Origin: Voacanga thouarsii
Taxonomy: Eukaryota; Streptophyta; Magnoliopsida; Gentianales; Apocynaceae
Direction of reading: 5' to 3'
Length of the DNA: 64,000 bases
NCBI GenBank assembly: GCA_026120185.1
Contig: JANUWF010002200.1
Span: 2,912,001 to 2,976,000, forward strand
Below the pieces are notes generated by a model. It was not told where the DNA came from and searched no databases. It saw only the letters and a list, made by a program, of their open reading frames with translations. Below are positions 1 through 11,959 of this stretch, one piece after another. The position numbers were made by a program, and so were the translations under genes. Position 1 is the stretch's first letter. Each line of letters opens with the position of its first letter.

Positions 1-1078
1 AGACCGTAAAGTCTTATGGTTTTATTCAAAACGAAGATGAACCATGCGTGTACATGAAACTTGAAGGCATTAATGTGGTTTTTCTTGTCCTGTATGTGGA
101 TGACATTCTACTCATTGGAAATGATGTAGGGACATTGTCATCTACAAAGGTTTGGCTGTCTAGTCAATTCAGTATGAAGGACTTGGGAAAAGCCAGCTAC
201 ATTCTCGGGATTAGGCTTCTTAGAAATAGGAAGCAGAGAATGTTAGGATTATCCCAAGTGACATACATTGACAAGATGCTGGCCAAGTACAGCATGGACT
301 CATGCAAGGGAGCTCTAATCCCTTGCAGACATGGGTTGTCATTTTCTTTGAAGGACTGTCCTAAGTCTCAAGAAGAAAAGGACAGAATGAGTAGGATTCC
401 CTACGTTTCGGCTGTGGGAAGTCTCATGTACGCTATGTTGTGTACTAGGCCAGATATCTGCTTTGCCGTGGGCTTAGTTAACAGATATCAGTCAAACCCA
501 GGAGAGGTTCATTGGAAAGCTGTAAAGTATATTCTCAAGTACCTCAAGGGAACGAGAGATTATATCTTTGGTTTACTGAGGTGATGATTTGGTTCCTACG
601 GGATACACGGACTCGAGACTTCCGAGCGGATAAGGATGAGAGAAAATCCACTAGTGGATATGTTTTCACCTTGTGCGGAGGAGCAATTTCATGGAGGAGT
701 ATTAAGCAGTCTTGTATTGCTGACTCAACCATGGAAGCTGAGTATGTGGCAACTTCGGAGGCATCCAAGGAAGCAGTCTGGTTCCGGAAGTTTCTTTCAG
801 AACTTGGAGTCGTACCATATATGGACAGGCCGGTTGTGATGTATTGCGACAACACTGGAGCAGTATCGCAATCTAAGGAGCCTCGGAACCACAAGAAGGG
901 GAAACACATCGAGAGGAAGTACCACCTGATCCGGGATTTCATCCAAAGACGGAAAGTCGTGGTGGAGCATATTACCTCAGAAAACAATCTAGCAGACCCA
1001 TTCACCAAGCCTTTGGCTGAGAGAGTCTTCAAGAGACACTTAGACGCCATATGGGTGGGCACCTATGGACTTACCTAG
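1..1078 (+). pseudogene. Copia-1 pol, 3' part (reverse transcriptase end and RNase H)
   Basis: This is the 3' end of a Ty1/copia polyprotein that enters from the left edge. The first frame (from 48) has the reverse-transcriptase signature YVDD at about 93-104, followed by the conserved segments KDLGKASYILGI and VGSLMYAMLCTRPDI typical of copia RT. The RNase H part lies in another frame (512-1078) with STSGYVFTLCGGAISW, STMEAEYVA and the metal-binding region around YCDNTGAV, and ends in the usual LADPFTKPL segment. The frame shift near 545-590, where YLKGTRDY should continue into RNase H, breaks the protein. A polypurine tract and an LTR follow directly, as expected for a copia 3' end. The family resembles the TNT1/Tork group by eye. 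Confidence 0.9.
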
Positions 1079-1090
1079 TCTTAGAGTGCA

Positions 1091-1099
1091 AGTGGGAGA
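1091..1099 (+). other. Polypurine tract of Copia-1
   Basis: The purine run AGTGGGAGA lies immediately before the TGTTGG start of the LTR. This is the normal position of the plus-strand primer in copia elements. Confidence 0.8.
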
Positions 1100-1100
1100 T

Positions 1101-3141
1101 TGTTGGATTGTATGCCCTCTTAGACTAGGTTTCTGATGTAAAATCGAATATTTTAATGAAAGAATTTATTTTCAGAAATTGTTTGTGAATTTACTTTTTG
1201 TTTGTGCACGATTTTCGTTTGGAACAAACCCATTGTGTTTAAATAAGTGATCCATGTGAATGGTGGTCTTTCACAGTAAGGTATGGATCACGGGTTATTT
1301 AACACATAAATATATGTTCTTAACCTATTGATGAGACTGGGAACCTCATCATGTTTAGGTTATTATGTTATGAATTCCAAATGGGGAATGGCTTACCTTT
1401 AGCCAGTGGGTAATCCACTCACTTCATGACATAAGCGTATTTCGAATACGTAGAATAGGACCTGTAGTAGTGGTTTCTCAAAGTACTATATGGTAGAAAC
1501 CTAGACTACTACCGCTACGGCGTGGACTAGTACTCTACGACTTGAGTATGAGTTGGTGGTCTAGCGAAGGCTGGAAGCATATACTTTGATTTCTTTGTAG
1601 TTGAGGTTCTATCGTAGGGCCAATATACTTGCATGTTGGGTATGTGTGACTAGTTAGTTAAGACAGGACTTATACAAGATAGTTTCTGCACTATATCGCC
1701 CCTTATGGTTGTCCGAATGGTCTAAAATATCCAGGGCCCTGGGAAACATGACTTGGATGTTTGCTTTAGGGTAACTCCCTTAGAAAGCGGAAACACTCCA
1801 GAAAGTCGTAGACCATTGGACTAGAAGCCTAAGGATAGTAGATGTCATTTAGGGGGGTGTTAGTACACTTCTTCCTCTCTAAATGTACGGCGATGTGTAG
1901 AGGGGTATTTTAGTCATTTCACCTGTAGGTCGGAGACTTTGCGAATGCAGCATTGTCCTTGGGGTCAATATTTCCTTATGGTGATATTAGGAAATATTTA
2001 AAATGCAAAATACAGCTATTTATATTGCAGGGGTATTTTGGTCATTTTAGCAGCCAAGGCGATGTGTCTTTTTGGTCCTCGGGATAGCCCATAAGTCCTA
2101 ACTACTTTTGGGTTGAGGAATTGGTCTCAATTGAAGAGGATTTTATTTTATTTTGTTTTGTTTTATTTTATTCAGGAAGTCTAATTTATTATTGGACTGG
2201 AATAAAATAAATAAATAAATAAATAAAATAGGAGTTGAGAGAAATTAATTATCTAGTTTATTTGATTAATTAATTATTCAGGGCCTAGGTCCAGTATGAA
2301 TAATTAAGAAATTAACCTGGGCTTAAACTATGGGAAATAATTAATGTTTAATTATTTATTGGGTTATTTATATAGGCCCAAAAAATAAATAATTAAAGAT
2401 TAATTATTATGGTTCATTTGGGCTCATTAATTATTTATTGGGTTACTTATGTAAGCCCAGGAAATAAATAATTAATATTTATTATTTTGGACCTTTTGGG
2501 TCCAAGAAAAATAATAAATATTTATCTGGCCCAATAGCTTGGACCTTAGGGTTTTTTCCAGATACGGTTAAGAGGAGTTTAGGGTTAGGCCAAACTGATT
2601 CTCAGGATAACATCCGGGTGTTTTGAAATCATGGGGATATGTTTATCAGAGATTGAGAGACCTAGTTGAGGCTAACTGATAAAACAACTCTTTGGAAAAG
2701 AAAAAACCCTAATTTTTCCAAGCCACACAAGACTCTCACGTCTCTCTCTAGCTCTCTCTCTCTCACGTTTTCCTTTCTTCTGGTTTTCTCCTTGGACTTT
2801 GCTAACCAATAGCAAGAGAACCAAGGAGATTTGAGACCATTCTTCTTCCCTATTGTGTTCACCAACTAGAGGTTAAGCTGAGAAATATCCCGAGAGCTGG
2901 AGAGCTAAGCGTTAATGCAAACAAGTCGAAGTAGAAGGCTAGCGGGTGTTCAACCGGAAGCTCCTTCAAATGTGCAAAGCGAGGCGATTCCAGCCGTTCA
3001 ATCTGTTCCTACGCAACCTAGGAGGGTTAAGGAATGCAAAGGTATGATCTTCACGCTTCCGCATGGCCTTTATGGCTCGTGTTTTATTTTCCTCTCTATT
3101 TTTTTTTCCGTCCATGGCTCCCCTGTTTCTGTGTTCCATCA
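1101..3141 (+). repeat. 3' LTR of Copia-1
   Basis: The LTR begins TGTTGG right after the polypurine tract and runs about 2.0 kb to a CA end at 3141 (3144 is also possible). A second, diverged copy of the same LTR stands alone at 8333-10245, which confirms the start and the general extent. Shared landmarks include the stretch around 1240-1310 (GTGTTTAAATAAGTGATCC), the GGCGATGTGTAGA box near 1890 and a CT-rich leader near 2740-2770. The sequence after 3141 resumes in Copia-2 gag, so Copia-1 was inserted into Copia-2. The 5' LTR lies outside the window. Confidence 0.85.
2915..3041 (+). other. Short LTR-encoded exon-like ORF, copy in Copia-1 LTR
   Basis: Near the 3' end of the LTR an ATG opens a 42-codon frame starting MQTSRSRRLAGVQPE and ending at a good splice-donor match, AAAG|GTATGA, in phase 1. 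The diverged solo LTR has the matching frame at 10024-10141, also ATG-initiated, also with SRRL and a P-E pair, and also ending at a GTATT donor in phase 1. The frame was conserved while the surrounding nucleotides diverged. It may be a first coding exon supplied by the LTR and spliced into the body of the element. I do not recognise the peptide. Confidence 0.4.
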
Positions 3142-4482
3142 TCAAGTTCTACTAACTCAACCTTTTCCTATAGTAAATCAAGCATTTTCTGTGGTTTTCA
3201 CACATGAGAGATCACTCAACTACAATGCCACACATTCTTATATTTCAGTTTCTATCAATCCTAAAATGTTTGCTACAAGAAATATTGTGGTTGAATCACA
3301 TGTGCAAGCTATATGAAAATATTTCCAAGATTAAACAATTGGTGAATGTTACTAGAAATACAAATGGACGAAATTTACTTGGTTCTGAGTTAGTAGTAAA
3401 TCATTTTGGTCGTAATGCAAATGGTAGAAATATACATTATGCTGGGAATTAAGGTTATAGGAAGGGAAGTAATTTGAATAGGAAGTTGTTGTGTACTTTC
3501 TATGGATTACAAGGACACACGGTTGATAGATGCTATAGAAATCATGGTTTTCCAACTCGATATAGGAACAAAATAAAAAACCCAGGAGGACAAGGATTTA
3601 TGCCACAAGCTAATGTTGTCATCGATAGCAATGATTTCCAGAATACTTCTAATGCAATGAATTTAGCTGATTCATAGACTTTAAAATTTGTATACAAGAA
3701 CAATATCAACAATCGCTACATTTGATTTAGTCACATCAACTTTCTTCAAATTCAAAATCTAGTGTTGTTTCTGAACATACTCATTCAATTAATCAAGCGA
3801 ATCTCTCAATAAATTTCTCCAATACTTCATATCGTGCTAAATGCATAAATATATGCTCATCTACTTGGCAATTAGATTCAGGTGCTATAGACCAAATTTG
3901 TTCATGTCTGGAACATTTTTCTAAATATTATCCTACATAGAATATCTTTGTTAAGCTGGCTACTAGAGATATAGTAACTATTTCTCATATAGGAACTGTC
4001 CAATTAACTCATTCCATAGTGTTACATCAACTGCTTTTCATTCCAATATTTTCTTTCAATCCGATTTCTATTAGCAAACTTCTTCAACAGCTAAAATATG
4101 TCATAACTTCCAAACATGATTGTTGTTTTCTTCATGATTGTTGTTTTCTTCATGATCCTCATCTTGGACAAATGATTGGATCAGCTAGATTGTCATGAGG
4201 ACTCTATCATTTTTATCTTCTTCAGTCAACTCTTTTTATAAACACAACATGTGTTATGTTAATTGGTGATCATTGTAATAAGTCATTATTGTGGCATTTT
4301 AGATTATGGTATCTTTCTTCCAAGCAATTGGCAGAAGTGCAAAAGTCTAATTCTGCTGTTATTTTACCTAATGGAAATGTGTTTTGTTTCATTTGTCCCT
4401 TAGCTAAATAGCACAATCTATCTTTTCCTTTACATCAAGAAGTTGCTAAATCCATATTTGATCTTTTTCATATGGATATTTA
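3142..4482 (+). pseudogene. Copia-2 gag, protease and start of integrase (disrupted)
   Basis: Decayed 5' coding part of an older copia element. From about 3147 a gag segment reads VLLTQPFPIVNQAFS. A CCHC zinc knuckle of the form CTFYGLQGHTVDRCYRNHGF lies at 3489-3551; its second cysteine position is a tyrosine, so the metal site is probably damaged. The protease region begins near 3866 with WQLDSGA. The GAG-pre-integrase region (LWHFRLWYLS, then CPLAK) is near 4290-4410. Stops and frame changes are frequent. The frame reaches HMDI*G at 4482 and stops where the Athila element begins. The reading continues at 15062. The beginning of gag is missing because Copia-1 is inserted there. Confidence 0.85.
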
Positions 4483-4487
4483 GGGAT
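4483..4487. repeat. Target-site duplication of Athila-1 (left)
   Basis: GGGAT here and GGGAC at 15062-15066 flank the Athila element, differing at one base. Joining the flanks at this point restores the copia integrase reading, which supports a 5-bp duplication. Confidence 0.7.
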
Positions 4488-6003
4488 TGATGTGTTGAAA
4501 TTAGGTATACAAAAATTATTCATTTCTAAGTACATTCCCATTAAATTTTAACCCGAAATCACACATATAGAATAAGTGCACTCATCACAATGTATGATAT
4601 AAGGAATTAACGAGTATCAATCCTTAAGAAACAATTACCATTAATAAGCAATTCAATAGGCAAGCTCGGATCGAATCGGTATTGATATACCAATTCGATC
4701 TGAGTTCTTAGTTATTTTTCATCCTTTGTTAACCTACCAAACTAAGATGATAAAATAAAGCTGAGTAAACTAATTACAATACTTATAATAACAAAGAGTA
4801 AAACACATGTAATTAGATAAAATCTCTTAAAGACATGACAATGATCAAATTAGAAATCATCACAGTTAACTACCATTCTAGCATCAAGAAAGAATTATAA
4901 AGTAGATTCTACTCTCTATCAAGTTATAGATTTACTATCTCTTAACTAAGTCAGTAGATATCTCTACCTCACCAAAACAATCAATAGATACATTAAGATC
5001 AAATCCTTAGTAAATACCCACATCGCTAGGTGATACTAAAACATGAAACCAATCAACTTTCCTATCTCTATGTGAAATTAATTAATTTTTTATTACTAAG
5101 TTCTTGACTCTTAACTTTTCTCTCGAGTTAATTAAGAAATAACAAATATGAAATTAATTAGATTGAAACCACTCCTAACCTCTTTCTCAAATTAATTAGA
5201 AGGAAGAAACAACCAATTAATTCACTAAATAAAAGCTAAGTAATTAAATATTAGAAAATAGAAATTAACTTGATCAAATAACTAACTCAATAAAAAATTA
5301 TAACTTTAGAACATCATTTAAATATAATTAAAACATTAATCTCAATCATTACTCAAGAAAAAAGAGCAAAAGAAAAAGATATGATCTCATAGACAAGCCC
5401 TTCTACTTTTATGAAGACTTTTCCCAAAAATAATGCCCCTCGCAAGATGAATTATTCTTTGAATGACTAGTTTTTAGATTGGATCCTTGAATTCATATGT
5501 TTTTCTTTTCTTTTTTTTTTTTTTTCATGCTTAAATAGATGTTTGTGCTGCCAAAAATCCTTTAAGAAGTCCAGATTCATCCATAAGTTAGTTTCCAAAA
5601 GGCTTTCACAGTAATTTCCAAATTCTACTTCAAAAAGAACTCTTCACCGCCTTTCTCCAGCATAGGGCCAATGCCAATTCACTTTCCTCAGCTGATGCAG
5701 CTCAGCTTTTTCCTGCGTTTGGTTTTTGTTCTATTTTCCCCCTATTTTCCAAACTTGAGCTGTGACCAATTCTTTTTTCTTGGGTCAGCACCAATTCTCT
5801 ACTAGAACAAGTCTGTTTTGAGCTTCTTTTCTACAATTCTTATCCAAAATCCAGGAAAAACCTTCTTATACCAATAAAAACCTTTCTACAACCAAGTATC
5901 ATCAAAACAGCACAAAATAAAAGAATTATATAGCCTTTATGCACAAAAACAACACAACTTCATCCCAATGACTAAGAAAATATAGGCACATTTAAGCCTA
6001 TCA
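4488..6003 (-). repeat. 3' LTR of Athila-1
   Basis: About 1.5 kb, matching 13603-15061 along its length (for example the block AACATGAAACCAATCAACTT at 5039 and 14105, and AAGAGTAAAACACAT at 4795 and 13860). On the plus strand it starts TGATGTG and ends TATCA. The two LTRs differ at many positions, so the insertion is old. Confidence 0.85.
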
Positions 6004-6045
6004 CATTCCTCCACACTTGAGACTTTGCTTGCCCTCAAGCAAACA
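6004..6045 (-). other. Polypurine tract region of Athila-1
   Basis: Read on the minus strand this is TTGCTTGAGGGCAAGC, then AAAG, then GTGTGGAGGAATG, directly before the LTR start TGATAGG. The partly palindromic segment before the purine run is typical of Athila and Tat elements. Confidence 0.75.
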
Positions 6046-7550
6046 AGACATTAAATATTCAACAATCAAATTACCTCTTAACAATGATTGACTTAGGTAA
6101 ACACTGTCCAACATAGAAAAGATATTATTCCTTTTCTTCCCTAAGGATCCATCCAGCAATTATTCAATCAAGTCAAACCCATGCAAACTTACATATTTAG
6201 ATAGATATAGCCAATGCCATAAAAGTTAAGTTAAACAAGTTCATTTCAATTCATTGAAAGTCACTTATTCTTGCAACCCTAGCCAACTAGACAATGTAAT
6301 CAATTTAAGCTAAGATCATTACATCAATTCATGTTCTATAAGCTCCGGACTTCCCTAACCCGAGTAATCAACTAGAGCATTTGCACTCATTTTTTCACAA
6401 TAGATTTTTTTCTTTTCTTTTTCTTTCAACAAACTCAAGAAATTTAGCTTCAAGTGAATGGATTTCTCTTTACTTACCGTATTGGCCCTCTTGAAATATA
6501 CTCAAGAAGATTTTTTTTTTCACAAAATAGACAATTTTTTTCAACAATTTCACACATTGTTTTTTTGCCAAAAGACATACGAGTTACATTCTCGAACCTT
6601 TTTTCTCCTTACTTTTTTCAAAATAGGTATATACATCTCTTCTTGCTCTTATTTTTTCAACATAATTTTTTCATCCAAACCTCACTTAGCCCTATTTACT
6701 TACTCAAGGTTAGAACAAGTTTAGAAAACATAAAATATAAACTAATCCATAATCCTTACTTATACTTCAGTACATTAACTCTTTAATAAAAAAAAATCAC
6801 AAGAAAAAGCATCATTCGGTTACTAAAAACTAAATAAGGTTAACTTAAATTCTCAAGACTTACTTATATCACACTAAATATACAAGGTTACACAAACTCA
6901 ACTTAACCAGTTAAACAAAATTCTTATGCAAAAAGAAAAACAATACAATGCCATATTAGCCAAAAAAGTCACCTAAAATAAAATTAAAAAATTACCATCT
7001 ACATTCAAAAAGGTCAAAAAAATCCTCTAGACAAGAATAATCCAAATCCCTTCTGTCAAAATTAAATTGGATATTGTCTTCAATGGCCTAATATATCACA
7101 AAAAAGCATATTAAAATGCACCAAAAAGAATAAAAGAGGAAAAATGAAAAAGAAATACTCTCCAAGGCATATTTTTCTGCAAAACAGCCACAAAATAGTT
7201 AAATTCAATCTAAGAAAGAGCATTTGTCTTTGATAATGTTCCACACCTAAAAACAAAACACCAAACAAACTATAAAACATAAAGAAATAGAGCTAAATTA
7301 AAATTTTTTTTAAAAAAAACAGTGTTAGAACAACAAAGATAAAATCTAAAAGTAGAAAAATAAAGTTCATGAAAATCTAAAAGGAAAAGAAAGAGAAAAT
7401 TCCTAAAATTAATAAAGTCTTCAATCTGTATTGCCATCATCTCTATTAACATCTTAGCCTCCTCCTCGTGGTTCTTGGTGTGTTTGCATCCATTGGGTTC
7501 ATTACTACTCGTAAGTGTCTTGCCTTATACTCATTACCTCCATAAAATCA
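6046..7550. other. Athila-1 noncoding interior
   Basis: AT-rich stretch between the 3' LTR and the env-like remnant. It contains several T-rich runs (6380-6670) but I see no coding pattern. Its position fits the 3' untranslated part of Athila elements. Confidence 0.5.
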
Positions 7551-7555
7551 CGAAG

Positions 7556-8150
7556 CTATAAAAGTATAGCAATTTGGTTCCCCATCTTTGGCCTCATTTG
7601 CTCCAGTTGAGTTTGTACCTCAGCCTCAAAAGTCTCAATAGCCCTAGAAGTACTTGCACGTGTCCTTGGTAGTATTGGACTTTCTTTCTCATCATCCTCA
7701 GGAGGTAACTCTTCCATTCCAGGATGTTGGAACTTAAATAGTTTCTTCCACCTCTTTTCCCTCTCGTTATACTTATACCCACAATTGGCAAGTGCCTGTT
7801 CTATCACCAAATCCCTCTCAATGGTAGTCTCCGTTATTTCCCCATCAGTATTTATGTCAAATGTAGAAGAATCTGCATGATCGCTGGAGGAAAACTGAAG
7901 GCTTTGGTGGAAAGATTGGAGTACACAACGTCCCTCACAGACTAGATAATGAGTAAAATAAAGGGAATGGGTTGAGTATTAAGCATTTTATGGAGAATGT
8001 AGACATCATTACTCTTCTTTCATTAAATTCACTAGCTTTGGGAAAAACATTGAAAGAAAAAATATACACTAAAGCTCCCAAGTGGGCAATAAGGTCATTA
8101 TTGGAAATATACCATGAAGAAGCTATAGGGCCTTTCCTATACATGCCCAA
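7556..8150 (-). pseudogene. Athila env-like third ORF remnant
   Basis: Two overlapping minus-strand frames. The upstream frame (8150 to 7935) reads DLIAHLGALVYIFSFNVFPK and then FNERRVMMSTFSIKC, a pattern seen in the plant transposon/env-like proteins encoded downstream of pol in Athila elements. The second frame (7810 to 7556) is hydrophilic, with a basic KYNEREKRWKKLFKF segment and a C-terminal QTQLEQM helix. The position just before the 3' LTR fits an env-like ORF. Assignment is by pattern and position only. The frames are interrupted and no transmembrane segment is evident. Confidence 0.45.
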
Positions 8151-8332
8151 GTTATTATGTGTCTCCCAAAAACTCCAATCAGGCTTAGCAGTGATTTTCT
8201 AGTTGTGGTGATCCACCTGTATCCAAGGGCCCTCATTGTTCACATTAAGGATTCTTCCTAACCTTTCTCTATCAAACTCAATACGAGTCCCCTTAACCAT
8301 AATCTCTATGGTTATTAGATCATTTTTATTTT

Positions 8333-10245
8333 TATTGGGATGTATACCCTCTTAAACTAGTTTTCTGATGTAATTTTGACTTGTATTAATAAAAGTATTT
8401 TTCTCATAAATTATTTGTGAAATTTTCTTTATTTTTGTGCACAATTTTCCTTAAAAAAGACTCATTGTGTTTAAGTAAATAGTTCATGTGAATGGAAGAC
8501 TTTCACAGTAAGGTATAGACATAAATTACTTAACACATAAATTATTGCTCTTAACCGAATGTGAGAATGGAAATCTCATCATGGTAAGGTTATTGTGTTA
8601 TGAATTCTAAATAGGGAATGACTTACCTTTAGCTAATGAGTAGTCTTCTCATTTCATAACACAAGTGTATTTCGAATACATAAAACTGGACCTATAGTAA
8701 TGGTTTTTAAAAGTACTATATGGTAAAAACTTAGACTACTACTGCTACAGCGTGGACTTATACTCTACAACTTAAGTATAAGTTAGTGGTCTGACAAAAC
8801 TGAAAGCGTATACTTTGATATACTATAATTGAGATTCTTTAGAAGAACCAATATACTTGTATGTTAGGTATATATAACTAATTAGTTAAGAAAGACTTGT
8901 ACAAGATAGTTTCTATATTATATGTCTCTTGTGGTTGTCCGAATAATTTAATTATCCAAGGCCCTGGGGAACATGACTTGGATATTTGCTTTAGGGTAGC
9001 TTTCTAGGAAAGTAAAAATATTCTAAGGAGTCATGGATCATCATATTAGAAGTCTAAGGATGGTAGATATCTTTTAGAAAGGTGTTAGTACACTCTTTCC
9101 TCTCTAAATGCACGGCGATGTGTAGAAAGGTTTTTTAATTATTTCACCTGTAGGTCGAAGACATAGCTAACGCAGTATTGTCCTTAGGATCAATATTTTC
9201 TCATGGTGATATTAGAAAATATTTAAAATATAAAATACAACTATATATAGTAGAGATATTTTAGTCTTTTTAGTAGTAAAGACGATGTGTCATTTTGGTC
9301 TTCGGAATAACCCGTAAGTCTTAATTAATTTTAGATCGAGGAAATATAAAAGAATTTTATTTTATTTAGAAAGTCTAAATTATTTTTTGATTGAAATAAA
9401 ATAAGAGAACGAGAGAAATTAAATTAAAGTTATTATCTAATTTAATTAGTTAATTAATTATTTAGGGTTTAAGTCTAAAATGAATAATTAAAAAATTAAT
9501 CTAAGCCTAAACTAGATAGGAAAAATCTTGAATAATTATTTTGGTTTATTTGGGCTCATTAATTATTTATTGGGTTAATCCTATAGGCTCAGAAAATAAA
9601 TAATTAATATTTATTATTTTTTACTCATTGGCTCCAAAGAAAAATAATAAATGGCCCAATAACTTGGACTAAAAGGGTTTTAATTAATTCACAAAACTGA
9701 GGAGTCGAGAAATACAACGTCTTCTTTGATGGTTATCTAAATAACAACCAGAGGGCTTTTGAAAAATAAAAACTTCGAGGTTTAAGTTATCAAGGAGATA
9801 ACCGTGTGTATCTTGATGGGTGCATGGAGTTATGAAAAAACCTAAAGCCTTGTTCTTGCCTTGCTCTCTCTCTCTCTCTCGTTTGTTTTCCTCTTTCTTT
9901 CATCCTCTTGATTTTGTGAATTAATAGCAAAGGATCAAGAAGACCTGACCTTCTTTGCCTGAGTTGTTTCACCAATATATATTAGGCAGTGGAATATTCT
10001 GAGAAGCAAAGGCTTCTACGTTCATGCCCCGGAAGAGTAGGCGACTTGAAAGCTTTGGTCCAGAGACATCTTCCAAGTGTGAGGAAGTTCCAGTGGTTAC
10101 ATCGTCCACTCTGGCACCAAAAACAGTATTCAAGCGCAGAGGTATTATTTTAAAAAGTTCTCCGCTATGCACTTTGCGTTTTTTCTTGTTTTTTGCTTTT
10201 GTTTTCCGTAGCATGCATAGCTTCTGTGTGTTTTTATTAGCTTCA
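8333..10245 (+). mobile_element. Solo LTR of the Copia-1 family inside Athila-1
   Basis: A 1.9-kb copy of the LTR at 1101-3141 with no adjoining coding region. It starts TATTGG, a mutated TGTTGG, and ends TTCA. Its flanks are a perfect 5-bp duplication, ATTTT at 8328-8332 and 10246-10250, so it arose by insertion followed by LTR-LTR recombination. Homology covers the whole length: GTGTTTAAGTAAATAGTTCATGT at the front, GGCGATGTGTAGA near 9114, a CT-rich leader near 9865. It has lost most of the CG sites present in the other copy. Confidence 0.9.
10024..10141 (+). other. Short LTR-encoded exon-like ORF, copy in solo LTR
   Basis: ATG-initiated frame of 39 codons, MPRKSRRLESFGPETSS and onward, ending KRRG at a splice-donor match AGAG|GTATTA in phase 1. 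It is the counterpart of 2915-3041. Start, the SRRL motif, donor and phase are kept although the two copies differ strongly in sequence. Confidence 0.4.
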
Positions 10246-10250
10246 ATTTT

Positions 10251-11737
10251 TGTCATTCATATTGGCATAAAATTCTTTCACTAAGACTAAATAATAATCT
10301 CCCCTACGAGTAATGATGGATCCCCACCCCATTCTCCTAAATATGGCACATAGCTTCAAAAAGTGGTCTAAGGAAGGTTTAAATATTCTTTCAACTATGA
10401 TTTTGTTGGATGCCCTCCTAAAATACCATTCTTTACACTCATTAGTATCAAAGATTGCAAAATGTAAGGGAGCATGCTCAACAGATAAAGGGTAGATAAA
10501 GATAAAGCCCTAGCCCTTGTTGAGGATTGTCCTGGGTTTCTAGTTCTAGGCATGATGTTAGGATGGCAAAGTGCATCCTAAGGCTAAGAAAAGAATAGAA
10601 AAAGATCAATAGGATGAATAGAACAACTCCCTCAATTCTTAGACACAAAAATCATAATTTTCAAGCACAACACAATCCACAACTCTCAAACAAACTCATT
10701 TTCACTATAATTCTCAATCAAAACAATATATTCACAACATCCTACCAAGTTCACTTTCACCACCATCAATATACACAACTCCACCACTCAATCACACAAT
10801 CCCATCCTCCTAAATTCACCTGCAAGGAAACCATAGTTCCAATAACCAAAAATAAATATCAATAAGAAGAATTTCATCTCAAGTCCTAACAAGAATAATG
10901 TCTATACTATGTAATGATCAATTCCATAATGCATCTGTATATCTTTAAAGCTCAACCAATGCATGAAGAATATGACATGATAATTATAGTCAACTAATGT
11001 AGTTAACAATATCACAATGAAACCCAATAATTCATGGCATAAATTAACTCCAACAAAGCTCAAAAATACCAATAAATTGTCAAAAATCCTTATTCTAAAA
11101 ATTCCAAAAAAATACCAACGCAAGTTCAATAGCATAAATATCAATCCAAGATAATTATAAGAACTCAATTGGCACATCACATTCCTCAAGATGAGTTAAC
11201 AAGCTAAAAATAAAAATTCCTCCAAGAAAATAAGGCAAAAATTCAAAGAAGAAAATTTTACTGTTAATTTGAAGAAAAAATAATACAAAATAGTCTCCAC
11301 ACTATTGGGCAATCAATGTATGCAAAGTTCTTAAAGAGAAAAAAAAACACAATTTATAAGTGATTTGGAAGGTGGATTTTCAAGAAAAAAGATGAGATTT
11401 TTGAAAATTTAATCCGTAGAAATTGAAAAACATCATGAGAATCAAAGGATTGAAATTGGAAAACTTGGTTTGGTGGTGAAAATCAAGCTAGCAAGGGTTG
11501 GGTAAATAGCCGGTGAAGAGAATGAAGAAGGAAGAGAGAATTTTGATTTTATGTTGAAAAGAACAGCCATTGCGGTTGTTTGGTGCCTAAATCTGGATGT
11601 GAGCTGACGCTGGCTCAACCGACTAGGGTGGGTGCCGGTTCACCTCTAGACCAAGTTTTTGAAATCTCAGAATTGAGCTAGCGGCAGTTCAGTGAAATCA
11701 TTACCGGTTCAATTTTGGTCAGTTTTGATGTTTTCTT

Positions 11738-11788
<51 letters not shown>

Positions 11789-11955
11789 AATGCACAAAAA
11801 GAACTACCAAAATTCAAAACACACTAAACATAAATTCATCAAACAAAAATGAAAGGCCAACAAAAAATTTAAAATTATCCCAAATTAAAGCAAGAAAGCA
11901 ACTAAAAACGAAATCATCTTTTGACATGGTCTTGATCCTGTGGTTGTTCTCCGTA
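10251..11955. other. Athila-1 interior without recognisable pol
   Basis: Where protease, reverse transcriptase and integrase should lie I see only AT-rich sequence with short chance ORFs. An (AT)n tract occupies 11741-11785. The pol genes are deleted, or this is a non-autonomous derivative with unrelated filler. Confidence 0.5.
11741..11785. repeat. (AT)n microsatellite
   Basis: About 22 uninterrupted AT units. Confidence 0.95.
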
Positions 11956-11959
11956 TTCC

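Noticed and set aside
2662..2865. Minus-strand 67-codon ORF
   Set aside because: It reads backwards through the CT-rich leader of the Copia-1 LTR; low complexity and no homology pattern.
3204..3677. Short plus-strand ORFs as host genes
   Set aside because: They are pieces of Copia-2 gag, including its zinc knuckle, in shifting frames.
10313..11189. Athila polymerase genes
   Set aside because: None of the ORFs here shows RT, integrase or protease motifs on either strand.
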